DNA of 64,000 nucleotides from JAAFIP01 sp043778205 (lineage in GTDB: Bacteria; Pseudomonadota; Gammaproteobacteria; Burkholderiales; Burkholderiaceae_C): NCBI GenBank assembly GCA_043778205.1, contig JAYWGO010000090.1, forward strand, positions 1 through 64,000, in the 5' to 3' direction. Below, piece by piece: positions 35,139 to 43,878 of this stretch. A program made the translations under genes and the position numbers. Every line of letters begins with the position of its first letter. The stretch's first letter is position 1. The notes beneath the pieces are model-generated. The model ran no database searches. It was not told the origin of the DNA and saw only the letters and a list, made by a program, of their open reading frames with translations.

Positions 35139-37418
35139 TTAACCGATCTTGAAACGCGACACCGACTGGCGCAGCTCTTCTGCCATGCGGCTTAAGTCAC
35201 GCACCTGCTGCGCCGTCGAACGGGTACCTTCACCAGTTTGCTCGGTCACTGCAAAAATGTGCTGAATGTTGCCAGCCACCACGTTTGCAGAATCAGCTTC
35301 GCGGGCTGCAGATTGCGAAATCTGCTCAATCAGTTCAGCCAATTTACGCGACACAGCGTCAATTTCGGTCAGCGCAGTACCTGCGCTGTCAGACAGCTTG
35401 GCACCTTCCACCACACCCTGCGTAGAGCGCTCCATAGCGGCCACAGCATCTTGGGTGTCGGTTTGAATGGTTTTCACCAACGCTGCAATCTGCTTGGTAG
35501 CGTCACCAGAACGTTCAGCCAATCGCTGCACTTCTTCTGCAACCACTGAGAAGCCTCGGCCCGCTTCACCTGCGGATGCTGCTTGGATAGCAGCGTTAAG
35601 CGCCAACACGTTGGTCTGCTCCGTAATGTCAGAAATCAGCTCGGTAATTTCACCAATCTCTTGCGACGATTCACCCAGGCGTTTAATACGCTTGGAGGTG
35701 TCCTGGATCTGGTCACGGATGGAGTTCATACCGCCGATGGCGTTTTGCACCGCAGCCAAACCGGACTCGGTAGCCACCAGCGATTGGCGCGCCACCAAAG
35801 CAGACTCTTGCGCTTGTGAAGACACCTGGTTAATACGCCCGGCCATTTCAAGCACCGACTGGCCGGTTTCGCGGATTTCGCGCAACTGCTCGGTGGATGC
35901 GGCCAACAGCTCAGTAGAGGTGCCCTCCACTGCCGCTGTTGTTTGCGCAACCCGCGTAGCCGTGTTTTGCACGTTACCTACCAGCGAACGCAGTTCTTCT
36001 ACCGTGTAGTTTACCGAGTCGGCAATAGCGCCCGTAATGTCTTCGGTCACCGTAGCTTCTTGGGTCAAATCACCTTCAGCGACCGACTGCAATTCGTTCA
36101 TCAAGCGCAAAATAGCCGCCTGGTTAGCATCGTTGACGCGTTTAGCTTCTTGCTCTTGGCCCTCGGCGAGCAGTCGCTGGCCTTCAGCAACACCTTGGCG
36201 CTTACGGCTGTCTTGTAGCTGCACAAAAGCAAAGCCTGCAGCAGCGGCTATCGCGAGCAAACCAGCCAAAATCAAAGCCGTTAATGCCACTGGGCTCAAA
36301 CCAGATTGCTCAGAAAGCCTACCTTGCAACTCTTCCAGCTGTCTGCGCAGCGGCTCAGAGTCCGCAATAATCGCTGACTGCGCTTCACGGGCGGATACCA
36401 AGCCTTGCAAGTTACCTAGAATTGCGCCAGCCTGGCCGCGGGTTTGCTCGTATAACTTGAGCAACGCATCCAAGCGCTCACGGGTTTGCGCGTCTTTAGA
36501 CGCTACCAATCGCAGCTCGGGGCTACCGTCTTGCAGGCCTACTGCAATTTCTTTGAACGAGTTCAAATCTTTGCCCAGCAAAAATACCGCCTCAGGGCTC
36601 ACACCCTCCATGGTCAAAAATTCGTTGGCAGATTTACCGATACGCTGGGTCAACATCACCAGCTGGCCTGAGGCAGATATTTCAGCTGCAGGCGCGTTTT
36701 GTTGGAGCTTGAGTGATGAAATAGTCTCAGCCACTTCGAGCAGGTCCGACGATTGGCGGTTAATGGCGCGCAGAGCGCTGCCCACTTGGGTCAGAATTTT
36801 TTGCTGGGCCATCACTGTGGCTGCGTTCTTCTCGGCGCGGTCTACTAACGGAACAAGCTTGTCTACGTTGTCTTGTAGGTTAGCAGCTACTGGTGTCAAG
36901 TTGATATTAGCGTCACCGCTTTTCAGCCCACGCACGTCTCTGGCCAAAATCTCAGAACTCTCTCGCACATCAGGAAAAGCCTGGGCACTGCCCACCAGTG
37001 CCTGCGAAACTGATTTAGCTAAGCGCTGTGACTGGGTCGCCGAATCACCGGTTACAGCCACCTCGCGCGCTACCTGACTGGCTTGCGACAGCGCCAAAAA
37101 GGTCACTACGGCCAATATCAGTAGCGCAATCACCAAAATCGTGCCCAGTATGCGCTGGTGCGCACCAATAGTACGCGTGCCTAAAATTCCGACTTTGACT
37201 TTGTCTAAGCTGTCTGGCTTAGCACTGTTACCCGCGCTTAGCATGCTGGAGGCAAACGGTTCATTTTGCGGCTGCATGGTGTACTGCGCATCGTCTTGCA
37301 GCATGCTGGCATTGCCGTCCATTGTCATGCTTGCGTCGCTCCCCATGTCGGGCATAAATGTTTGGTCTTCGGATTTAGCGTCGCGCTTGAAAAGACGGGA
37401 GAAACGATTGGTTGACAT
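35139..37418 (-). CDS. pilJ: Methyl-accepting chemotaxis protein PilJ
   Basis: A 759-residue transducer for the pilus chemosensory system. An N-terminal cytoplasmic tail of about 90 residues precedes the first membrane helix (ILGTILVIALLILAVVTFLAL). The periplasmic domain (about 112-385) resembles PilJ helical modules. A second helix (LTALILAGLLAIAAAAGFAFV) and HAMP-like region follow. The signalling tip is QEIGEITELISDITEQTNVL, then the ALNAAIQAASAGEAGRGFSV tip sequence. It lies 56 nt upstream of chpA and 68 nt downstream of pilI. It is expected to sense surface or pilus signals and control ChpA. Confidence 0.95.
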   Translation of the reverse strand: MSTNRFSRLFKRDAKSEDQTFMPDMGSDASMTMDGNASMLQDDAQYTMQPQNEPFASSMLSAGNSAKPDSLDKVKVGILGTRTIGAHQRILGTILVIALLILAVVTFLALSQASQVAREVAVTGDSATQSQRLAKSVSQALVGSAQAFPDVRESSEILARDVRGLKSGDANINLTPVAANLQDNVDKLVPLVDRAEKNAATVMAQQKILTQVGSALRAINRQSSDLLEVAETISSLKLQQNAPAAEISASGQLVMLTQRIGKSANEFLTMEGVSPEAVFLLGKDLNSFKEIAVGLQDGSPELRLVASKDAQTRERLDALLKLYEQTRGQAGAILGNLQGLVSAREAQSAIIADSEPLRRQLEELQGRLSEQSGLSPVALTALILAGLLAIAAAAGFAFVQLQDSRKRQGVAEGQRLLAEGQEQEAKRVNDANQAAILRLMNELQSVAEGDLTQEATVTEDITGAIADSVNYTVEELRSLVGNVQNTATRVAQTTAAVEGTSTELLAASTEQLREIRETGQSVLEMAGRINQVSSQAQESALVARQSLVATESGLAAVQNAIGGMNSIRDQIQDTSKRIKRLGESSQEIGEITELISDITEQTNVLALNAAIQAASAGEAGRGFSVVAEEVQRLAERSGDATKQIAALVKTIQTDTQDAVAAMERSTQGVVEGAKLSDSAGTALTEIDAVSRKLAELIEQISQSAAREADSANVVAGNIQHIFAVTEQTGEGTRSTAQQVRDLSRMAEELRQSVSRFKIG

Positions 37419-37486
37419 AAAAGTTGCCTTTTGGAAGAGGTCGCGCTAAGAAAAGTGGGCGGTAAAACTACAACAGTGCTGCGCGG

Positions 37487-38026
37487 TTAGGCTACAGCAA
37501 TACTTAAAAAATCTGCTTGGCTGGCCATGGCTTGAAGGTTGATTTCTTGCCACGGCTTACCGTTACGGTCTATAAAATTGCCAGCAAAATAGGCCGGCGC
37601 ATCAGCAGGCACGTCTTCACGGGAGACAAAGTCTTGCGGGCTGCGCAGGCCGCCTAGCCGATCGATCAAAATAGCACAGTTAATTTCCAATGCCGGGTTC
37701 AGGGCGACCAATCGGGCTTGCTCGCGGGCCGAGTCAGACCGGCGTGCAGGCAGTTGGCCCGTCATGTAGCTGGCAAAGTCCACCACACCAAACAGGCCGC
37801 CGCGCAAATTAGACACGCCCAAAAACCAGTCTTGGGTATAGGGCACGGTTTGCACCGTAGCCAGCGGGAAGATCTCCCCCGACTGGGCCAAGGGCAGCAG
37901 CAGCGAGCGGCCAGCCGACTCTACTGCCAACCAACTTGCGGCCACACCTTCTGTGCGGGCTTGCTGGAGCCGTGCAGCCAAACGGGTCTGCAAATCACGA
38001 AGCGCTTGGCGGTTGCGAATGGCCAT
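37487..38026 (-). CDS. pilI: CheW-like adaptor PilI
   Basis: A 179-residue CheW-domain protein that should couple PilJ to ChpA. Visible CheW features are SLLLPLAQSGEIFPLATVQTVPYTQDWFLGVSNLRGGLFGVVDF, with the typical NLRG segment, and a later INCAILIDRLGGLR. It sits between pilH and pilJ as in other Burkholderiales and Pseudomonas. No second CheW-like gene (chpC) is present in this cluster. Confidence 0.92.
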   Translation of the reverse strand: MAIRNRQALRDLQTRLAARLQQARTEGVAASWLAVESAGRSLLLPLAQSGEIFPLATVQTVPYTQDWFLGVSNLRGGLFGVVDFASYMTGQLPARRSDSAREQARLVALNPALEINCAILIDRLGGLRSPQDFVSREDVPADAPAYFAGNFIDRNGKPWQEINLQAMASQADFLSIAVA

Positions 38027-38063
38027 TAAAGAATCTTTCTAGACAGGGCTAAGGTTTTGCAGC

Positions 38064-38429
38064 TTAGCCCAGCGCTTTGATTTTGGCCATCAAATCGGCA
38101 GCCACCACGGGTTTGGTAATGTAGTCACGCGCGCCCTGGCGCATACCCCACACGCGGTCAGTTTCTTGGTTTTTGCTGGTGCACATGATGATGGGTACGT
38201 CAGCAAACTGCGGGTCACGCGATATGGCGCGGGTCAGTTGAAAACCGTTTTGTCCGGGCATCACCACGTCCATCAAAATCAGGTCGGGCTTTTCTTCTGC
38301 CAGCTTGCGAAATGCATCTTCGGCGTTTTCGGCGCTGCGCACTGTGAAGCCGTTTTTAACCAGCAAGTCAGTCATGAACATGATTTCGGTTTTAGAGTCG
38401 TCTACTACCAGTACTTTTTGAATTGCCAT
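38064..38429 (-). CDS. pilH: Single-domain response regulator PilH
   Basis: A 121-residue CheY-like receiver. It begins VLVVDDSKTEIMFM, and the phosphoacceptor Asp is in LILMDVVMPGQNGFQ. The Thr (MCTSKN) and Lys (ITKPV) of the active site are present. In Pseudomonas, PilH promotes pilus retraction or acts as phosphate sink. It lies 2 nt downstream of pilG and 37 nt upstream of pilI. The 60-95 part (GQNGFQLTRAISRDPQFADVP) matches PilH better than PilG. Confidence 0.93.
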   Translation of the reverse strand: MAIQKVLVVDDSKTEIMFMTDLLVKNGFTVRSAENAEDAFRKLAEEKPDLILMDVVMPGQNGFQLTRAISRDPQFADVPIIMCTSKNQETDRVWGMRQGARDYITKPVVAADLMAKIKALG

Positions 38430-38431
38430 TT

Positions 38432-38827
38432 TTATACTCCTTGAACTGCGGTGCCAAACTGCTGCACGGCCTGTAATAACTGATCTTTAGTGAACGGCTT
38501 GGTAAGGTATTCTTCACTGCCCACCATACGGCCACGCGCCTTGTCAAAAACACCGTCTTTAGACGACAGCATGACTATGGGCGTAGCCGCAAACCTTTCA
38601 TTGCGCTTGATAATCGCGCAGGTTTGGTAGCCGTCTAAACGCGGCATCAAAATATCGCAAAAAATCAAATGCGGCAGGTAGTCATTGACTTTTGACAATG
38701 CGTCAAAGCCATCTTCTGCAAGCATCACATCATGCCCACCTTGCTTTAGGAAAATTTCAGCACTGCGGCGAATAGTGTTGCTGTCGTCTATAACCAGCAC
38801 TTTGTATCCAGAGGGGGCTACGCTCAA
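38432..38827 (-). CDS. pilG: Single-domain response regulator PilG
   Basis: A 131-residue receiver. VLVIDDSNTIRRSAEIFL at the N-terminus and LIFCDILMPRLDGYQTC around the phosphoacceptor Asp are characteristic of PilG, as are the Ser (MLSSKDG) and Lys (YLTKPFTKDQLL). In Pseudomonas, PilG promotes pilus extension. It is the first gene of the five-gene operon; the promoter should lie in the 104-nt gap before the rubredoxin gene (38828-38931). Confidence 0.93.
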   Translation of the reverse strand: MSVAPSGYKVLVIDDSNTIRRSAEIFLKQGGHDVMLAEDGFDALSKVNDYLPHLIFCDILMPRLDGYQTCAIIKRNERFAATPIVMLSSKDGVFDKARGRMVGSEEYLTKPFTKDQLLQAVQQFGTAVQGV

Positions 38828-38931
38828 GTCTGACTCCTAGGTGATGGCAAACACCGAAACAATGCTTGCCAAGTTAAACAATAACGGTGCTGCATATGTA
38901 ACAACGAGTTTCTACTTACCCCAAGGGTAAC

Positions 38932-39114
38932 TCAAATTTCTACCATTTCAAAGTCTTCTTTGCGCGCACCGCACTCAGGGCAGGTCCAGTTCATGGGCAC
39001 TTGGGCCCATGCAATACCTGCTGCAATGCCGTGATCGGGAGCACCAATGGCTTCGTCGTAGATCCAGCCACAAATTAAACACATCCAAGTTTTGTTGTTT
39101 TCAGTCACGGTCAT
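38932..39114 (-). CDS. Rubredoxin
   Basis: A 60-residue iron-sulfur protein when started at ATG 39114 (MTVTENNKTWMCLICG). The Fe is held by two Cys-x2-Cys knuckles, CLIC and CPEC. The aromatic core residues Trp, Tyr and Phe (GWIYDEAIG, WTCPECG, KEDFEMV) are all present. An upstream in-frame ATG at 39147 would add 11 residues not typical of the family. Rubredoxins carry electrons in the cytoplasm. The gene is divergent from thiD; this adjacency is common in Burkholderiales. Confidence 0.95.
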   Translation of the reverse strand: MTVTENNKTWMCLICGWIYDEAIGAPDHGIAAGIAWAQVPMNWTCPECGARKEDFEMVEI

Positions 39115-39201
39115 GAGGCTCTTAAAGTCATTCGATAAAATGACCACATTGTATAGAACGCAAGACTACATTTTGAAATTTACCGGCCCCGTGGCCTCCT
39201 C

Positions 39202-40170
39202 ATGGCAAACCCCAACACCCCCTCCTCTTTTGCGCCTTTTGCGCAGTTTGACAGCCTGTTAAACGAAGCTGATGACGACACCGCAGGCGAGGAAGCGCTG
39301 GCCTGTGTGCTCTGCTTTAACGCCAACGACCCCTGTGGCGCCGCAGGTTTGGCAGCTGATGTGCTGGCCGTAGCCTGCGTAGGCGCGCACCCCATGCCGG
39401 TGACCACGGGCGTTTATGCCCGCGACACGGCAGAGGTGCAGGACTACTTCCCGCTGGGGGAAGAAGCGGTAGAAGCACAAGCCCGCGCAGTGCTAGAAGA
39501 TGTGACGGTGCAAACAATCAAAGTGGGATTTTTAGGCACGCCAGAGACCGTAGCCGTGGTGGCCGAGATCACTGCCGACTACGAAGACGTGCCCGTGATT
39601 GCCTACATGCCCAGCCTGGCTTGGTGGACCGATGTAGAGACTGACAGCTACTTAGATGCGTTTACAGAACTGATGCTGCCGCAGACCACAGTGTTGGTTG
39701 GAAACCACAGTACGCTGTGGCGGTGGCTGCTGCCCGACTGGAGCAGCGAGCGCAGCCCCAGTGCACGCGACATCGCCCAGGCTGCTGCGGAACATGGTGT
39801 GCCCTACACCTTGGTTACGGGCATTCCCCTGCCTGACCAGTACATTGACAACGTGCTGGCCACCCCCGAGGCCGTGCTGGGCGGCGAAAAATTTGAACGC
39901 TTTGAAGCCACCTTTGTGGGCGCAGGCGACACTTTGTCTGCCGCGTTGGCCGCGTTACTGGCCAGTGGCGACGACTTGGTGGCCGCAACCCAAGAGGCAT
40001 TGGTATTTTTAGACCGCAGTTTAGACGCAGGCTTTCGCCCCGGCATGGGCCACGTTGTGCCAGACCGCATGTTCTGGGCCCAGCCCGATATAGACGAAGC
40101 TGCGCTTACCGAAGAGCAAACACGCGCCCAGCTCACACTGGACATGCCCACCTCAGACACCAAGCATTAA
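39202..40170 (+). CDS. thiD: Hydroxymethylpyrimidine/phosphomethylpyrimidine kinase
   Basis: A 322-residue ribokinase-fold enzyme for thiamine pyrimidine phosphorylation. ThiD-like elements are CFNANDPCGAAGLAADVLAVA at about 36-56, HPMPVTTGVYARDTAEVQDY and KVGFLGTPETV. The anion-hole motif reads VGAGDTLSAALAALLASG, with Asp where most ThiD proteins have Cys (GTGCTLSAA), closer to the generic ribokinase GAGD. The N-terminal about 35 residues are an extension. It is longer than E. coli ThiD (266). hemL starts 3 nt after the stop codon, so they are co-transcribed. Function is likely but the altered motif leaves some doubt. Confidence 0.85.
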   Translation: MANPNTPSSFAPFAQFDSLLNEADDDTAGEEALACVLCFNANDPCGAAGLAADVLAVACVGAHPMPVTTGVYARDTAEVQDYFPLGEEAVEAQARAVLEDVTVQTIKVGFLGTPETVAVVAEITADYEDVPVIAYMPSLAWWTDVETDSYLDAFTELMLPQTTVLVGNHSTLWRWLLPDWSSERSPSARDIAQAAAEHGVPYTLVTGIPLPDQYIDNVLATPEAVLGGEKFERFEATFVGAGDTLSAALAALLASGDDLVAATQEALVFLDRSLDAGFRPGMGHVVPDRMFWAQPDIDEAALTEEQTRAQLTLDMPTSDTKH

Positions 40171-40173
40171 GCC

Positions 40174-41457
40174 ATGGCCATTGACCGTAACCAAACCCTT
40201 TTTACCCGCGCCCAAGCCGTCATTCCAGGTGGTGTTAATTCCCCTGTGCGTGCCTTCAAAGCTGTGGGCGGCACGCCCCGCTTTGTGCAGCGCGCCCAAG
40301 GGGCCTACTTTTGGGATGCCAATGGCAAGCAGTACATTGACTACATCGGCTCTTGGGGCCCAATGATCTTGGGCCACGGCCATCCAGCTGTAGTAGAGGC
40401 GGTGCAAAAAGCCGTGCTGGAGGGCTTTTCTTACGGCGCACCCACCGAGCGCGAAGTCGAACTGGCCGAGGAAATCCTCAAGCTCATGTCCTCAATGGAA
40501 ATGGTGCGCTTGGTCAGCTCTGGCACCGAAGCCGGTATGAGCGCCATCCGCTTGGCGCGTGGTGCTACAGGCCGCAAAAAGATCATCAAATTTGAAGGCT
40601 GCTACCACGGCCATTCAGACGCGCTGCTGGTCAAGGCGGGCTCGGGCTTGGCCACCTTTGGCAACCCCAGCAGCGGCGGCGTTCCGCCCGAGGCCGTGCA
40701 GCACACCTTGGTGCTTGAATTTAACAACATTGCCCAGCTAGAAGCGTGCTTTGCCCTGCACGGCAAAGACATTGCGTGTTTGATGGTGGAAGCCATCGCA
40801 GGCAATATGAACTTTATCCGCTCCAGTGCCGCATTCGCCCTGCGCTGCCGCCAGTTGTGCACCGAACACGGCGCGCTGCTGGCCTATGACGAAGTGATGA
40901 CTGGCTTTCGCGTAGGACTAGGCGGGGCGCAGCAGGTGCTGGGCATCACGCCCGACATGACGGTGCTGGGCAAGGTCATTGGCGGCGGCATGCCGCTGGC
41001 AGCCTTTGGTGCCTCACGCGCCGTGATGGAGCAGCTCGCGCCGCAAGGTGCGGTGTACCAAGCCGGCACCTTAAGCGGCAATCCGATTGCCACTGCCTGC
41101 GGCTTGGCCACGCTCAAAGAGCTGCAAAAACCAGGCTTTTACGAGGCGTTGTCTGCACGCACATTGCAGTTAACCGACGGTTTGCGCGATGCCGCCCACG
41201 CGGCAGGCCTGCCCTGGAGCGCAGACTGCCAAGGCGGTATGTTTGGCTTTTTGCTGTTGCCAGAGTTAGCGCAAAACTACGGCGCAGTCATGCAAAGCGA
41301 CAGCGCCATGTTCAACAAATTCTTCCACGGCATGCTAGACCGCGGCGTGTACTTTGCCCCTGCTTTGTACGAAGCAGGCTTTGTCAGTGCAGCGCACACT
41401 GCGCAAGATGTGGCGGACACGGTGGCTGCGGCCAAAGAGGTGTTTGCCAGCTTGTAA
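40174..41457 (+). CDS. hemL: Glutamate-1-semialdehyde 2,1-aminomutase
   Basis: A 427-residue PLP enzyme that makes 5-aminolevulinate from glutamate-1-semialdehyde, the C5 route to haem. Signatures include PGGVNSPVRAFKAVGG, WGPMILGHGHP, SGTEAGMSAIRLARG, KFEGCYHGHSDALLVKAGSG and YDEVMTGFRVG. The PLP lysine is in TVLGKVIGGGMPLAAFG. The length is normal. It lies 3 nt after thiD. Its 3' end is followed directly by repeat A copy 7. Confidence 0.97.
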   Translation: MAIDRNQTLFTRAQAVIPGGVNSPVRAFKAVGGTPRFVQRAQGAYFWDANGKQYIDYIGSWGPMILGHGHPAVVEAVQKAVLEGFSYGAPTEREVELAEEILKLMSSMEMVRLVSSGTEAGMSAIRLARGATGRKKIIKFEGCYHGHSDALLVKAGSGLATFGNPSSGGVPPEAVQHTLVLEFNNIAQLEACFALHGKDIACLMVEAIAGNMNFIRSSAAFALRCRQLCTEHGALLAYDEVMTGFRVGLGGAQQVLGITPDMTVLGKVIGGGMPLAAFGASRAVMEQLAPQGAVYQAGTLSGNPIATACGLATLKELQKPGFYEALSARTLQLTDGLRDAAHAAGLPWSADCQGGMFGFLLLPELAQNYGAVMQSDSAMFNKFFHGMLDRGVYFAPALYEAGFVSAAHTAQDVADTVAAAKEVFASL

Positions 41458-41467
41458 AAGTACTGAT

Positions 41468-41534
41468 TTTCAAGTGTTTTAGTGCTATCGCCCAAGGAAA
41501 TGCTGCACAGGCAGCTATGTATTTAATAGTACAG
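41468..41534 (+). repeat. Repeat A copy 7
   Basis: Shoulder TTTTCAAGTGTTTTAGTGCT, core ATCGCCCAAGGAAATGCTGC, then ACAGGCAGCTATGTATTTAA, then TAGTA. One of the most complete copies. Confidence 0.9.
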
Positions 41535-41578
41535 TAGTTTTTTCCTGAGGTGCTTTAGCAGCCTGTGGTGATGCGGAT

Positions 41579-41800
41579 GTGCCTTGATCACCTTGGTCGG
41601 GCGGCGGGTTTGAAGACAATCCAAACCGGCAAAGCGTCGATTGAGTGTGGCCCTGGTGAAAATCTGGAAAAAGGCGCGCGGTGCGAAAGGCAGCCTAGCG
41701 CGCTTATTTCGTGCGTGTTTTTCGAAGATTTTGCAGCAAGGCCAGATTCAAGCGGCGCAAACGTACAAAAGGTGATGAAGTAATCTTCAAAGGCCTTAAA
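41579..41800 (+). repeat. Repeat B, most complete copy
   Basis: It starts GTGCCTTGATCACCTTGGTC, contains GTCGATTGAGTGTGGCC, GAAAATCTGGAAAAAGGCGC and GAAGATTTTGCAGCAAGGCC, and ends ATCTTCAAAGGCC. It matches 13740-13922 (inverted), 14110-14212 (part) and 59-175 (part). Confidence 0.85.
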
Positions 41801-41825
41801 AAACCACACAACCCAAGAAAACAAG

Positions 41826-41891
41826 AATTTCAAGCCAAATAGCCCTATCACCCAAGGAAATGCTAATTGAGCAGCTATGAAATAAATAGTA
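41826..41891 (+). repeat. Repeat A copy 8
   Basis: Shoulder ATTTCAAGCCAAATAGCCCT, core ATCACCCAAGGAAATGCT, then a mutated AATTGAGCAGCTATGAAATAA. Confidence 0.85.
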
Positions 41892-41907
41892 AGGCTAAAG
41901 ACAAATA

Positions 41908-43542
41908 TCAATGCCTAAAGTGTCGCACCCCGCTGCACACCATCACCACACCGCGCTCATTGGCCGCGTCTATCACCTCTTGGTCGCGCATGCTGCCGCC
42001 CGGCTGAATCACACAGGTAGCGCCTGCGTCTACCACCACGTCCAGCCCATCGCGGAACGGGAAAAACGCGTCACTGGCTACGGCAGTGCCTTGCAAGCTT
42101 AGGTTTGCATGGCCCGCCTTGATGCTGGCAATACGGGCCGAGTCTAGGCGGCTCATCTGGCCTGCACCCACGCCCATGGTCATGCCGTCTTTGCAGAACA
42201 CAATGGCATTGGATTTAACGTATTTGGCCACCGTCCAGGCAAACAGCAGGTCTTGCAGTTGCTGCGGGGTTGGTTGTAGCTGGGTCACTACCTTCAGGTC
42301 CGCCAGTGCCAAGCTGTGGTTGTCGGCCGACTGAACCAACAGGCCAGAACCTACCCGCTTAATGTCATGCGCATTGCGGCCTTGTGCCCACGCGCTGGTA
42401 TCTGGGCTGTGCGGCGGCAAGGCGATTTGCAAAATACGCACATTCACTTTGCTTTTAAACACCTCAAGCGCTTCGGGCGTAAAGCTGGGCGCTATCAGCA
42501 CCTCTACAAATTGCTTTGAAATTTGTAGCGCAGCAGGGCCATCTAATGGGCAGCTCAGGGCAATAATGCCGCCGAAGGCAGATGTAGGATCCGTTTGCAG
42601 TGCTTTGCTGTAGGCGCTTAACGCATCAGCGCCTAGGGCTACGCCGCAGGGGTTGGCATGCTTGACGATCACACACGCGGCAGCGCGCTGTAGCTCGCCA
42701 TTAGCTTGCGCTGGTGTGTGCCCGTGCACGCTAAAGCTTTTCACACACTCCCAGGCCGCGTCGGCATCGGCGATATTGTTGTAGCTCAGCTCTTTGCCTT
42801 GCAGCTGCACTGCCGTTACCAGCGAACCGGGTGCCGGGTGCAGGTCGCGGTAAAAGGCCGCTTGCTGGTGCGGATTCTCGCCGTAGCGCAAATCTTGCAG
42901 TTTGACGAAGCGGCCATTGGACTGGGCCGGGAACGCAGTGCGCTTAACCACACCCAACTCGCCATCTTGCAATGACGACAAATAGTCACTAATGGCTGCA
43001 TCATAGTTACTGATGCGGTTAAATGCAGCCACCGACAGGGCAAACTTGGTTTTCAGGCTTACCTGGCCTTGTGCCTGCATTTCGGCCACCACGCCTGCGT
43101 ACTGCGACGCATCGGTCAGCACGGCCACATCTTTCCAGTTCTTGGCGGCGCTGCGCACCATGGCAGGGCCGCCGATATCGATGTTTTCTATGGCATCTTC
43201 TAAGCTGCAGTCTGGCTTGGCAACCGTGGCCTCAAACGGGTAGAGATTGACCACCAGCAGGTCGATGGTGTCGATAGCATGTGTCTGCAGTGCAGCCATG
43301 TGCTCGGGCATATCGCGGCGCGCCAACAGGCCGCCATGCACACGCGGGTGCAGCGTTTTCACGCGCCCGTCCAGCATTTCTGGAAAGCCTGTCATTTCGG
43401 CCACTTCAGTGACCGCCAGACCTGCATCGGCCAGCAGCTTGGCCGTACCGCCGGTAGAGACCAAGGCAACGCCCAGTGCGGCCAGGTTGCGCGCCAGCTC
43501 AACAACACCGGTTTTGTCTGATACAGAAATTAATGCACGCAT
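41908..43542 (-). CDS. purH: Bifunctional AICAR formyltransferase/IMP cyclohydrolase
   Basis: A 544-residue enzyme for the last two steps of IMP synthesis. The N-terminal IMP cyclohydrolase domain (about 1-200) starts ALISVSDKTGVVELARNLA and has STGGTAKLLADAGL, FPEMLDGRVKTLHPRVHGG and IDIGGPAMVRSAAKN. The C-terminal transformylase domain has GKELSYNNIADADAAWECV, VIVKHANPCGVALG (with the catalytic Lys/His), FGGIIALS and GAGQMSRLDSARIA. The length is near the usual 520-530. It is 102 nt downstream of fis on the same strand, so it may read through from dusB-fis. Confidence 0.98.
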   Translation of the reverse strand: MRALISVSDKTGVVELARNLAALGVALVSTGGTAKLLADAGLAVTEVAEMTGFPEMLDGRVKTLHPRVHGGLLARRDMPEHMAALQTHAIDTIDLLVVNLYPFEATVAKPDCSLEDAIENIDIGGPAMVRSAAKNWKDVAVLTDASQYAGVVAEMQAQGQVSLKTKFALSVAAFNRISNYDAAISDYLSSLQDGELGVVKRTAFPAQSNGRFVKLQDLRYGENPHQQAAFYRDLHPAPGSLVTAVQLQGKELSYNNIADADAAWECVKSFSVHGHTPAQANGELQRAAACVIVKHANPCGVALGADALSAYSKALQTDPTSAFGGIIALSCPLDGPAALQISKQFVEVLIAPSFTPEALEVFKSKVNVRILQIALPPHSPDTSAWAQGRNAHDIKRVGSGLLVQSADNHSLALADLKVVTQLQPTPQQLQDLLFAWTVAKYVKSNAIVFCKDGMTMGVGAGQMSRLDSARIASIKAGHANLSLQGTAVASDAFFPFRDGLDVVVDAGATCVIQPGGSMRDQEVIDAANERGVVMVCSGVRHFRH

Positions 43543-43644
43543 GGCGGCTTCCTCTTGAGATGAAATTTAAAAATGAAAAGCTGTGTTCACAAGCAGGCCT
43601 TGGCCCAGGCCGTAGCAGGCTTTATGCAAAGGCCACACAAAGCA

Positions 43645-43878
43645 TCAAAGCAGCTTGTGTTCGACCAATTTTTTGCGCAGCGTATTGCGGTTGAGCCCTA
43701 GCCATTCGGCCGCTTTGGATTGGTTGTGGTTGGCCTGCTGCATCACTTCTTCCAGCATCGGTTTTTCCACCACGTTTACCACCATGTCGTACAGACCGCC
43801 AGGCTCAGTGTCTTTCAGGTCGACAAAGTAGCTTTGCAGGCTTTGGCGTACACAGTCTTCTAGGTTTTTTTTGCTCAT
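43645..43878 (-). CDS. fis: DNA-binding protein Fis
   Basis: A 77-residue nucleoid-associated regulator. The C-terminal helix-turn-helix QSKAAEWLGLNRNTLRKKL matches Fis. The N-terminal part (VRQSLQSYFVDLKDTEPGGLYDMVV) and EKPMLEEVMQQANHNQ match betaproteobacterial Fis, which is shorter than E. coli Fis (98). It overlaps dusB by 4 nt, the conserved dusB-fis operon. It binds AT-rich DNA to control rRNA and other genes. Confidence 0.95.
   Translation of the reverse strand: MSKKNLEDCVRQSLQSYFVDLKDTEPGGLYDMVVNVVEKPMLEEVMQQANHNQSKAAEWLGLNRNTLRKKLVEHKLL

Larger units (their letters stand above)
41458..41907. repeat. Gene-free island: repeat A - repeat B - repeat A
   Basis: Between the converging hemL and purH genes lies a composite unit. 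Repeat A copy 7 (41468-41534), repeat B (41579-41800) and repeat A copy 8 (41826-41891) are all in the plus orientation. No terminator with a T-tract was found; the short frame at 41565-41783 is part of B and I do not call it a gene. Confidence 0.8.
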
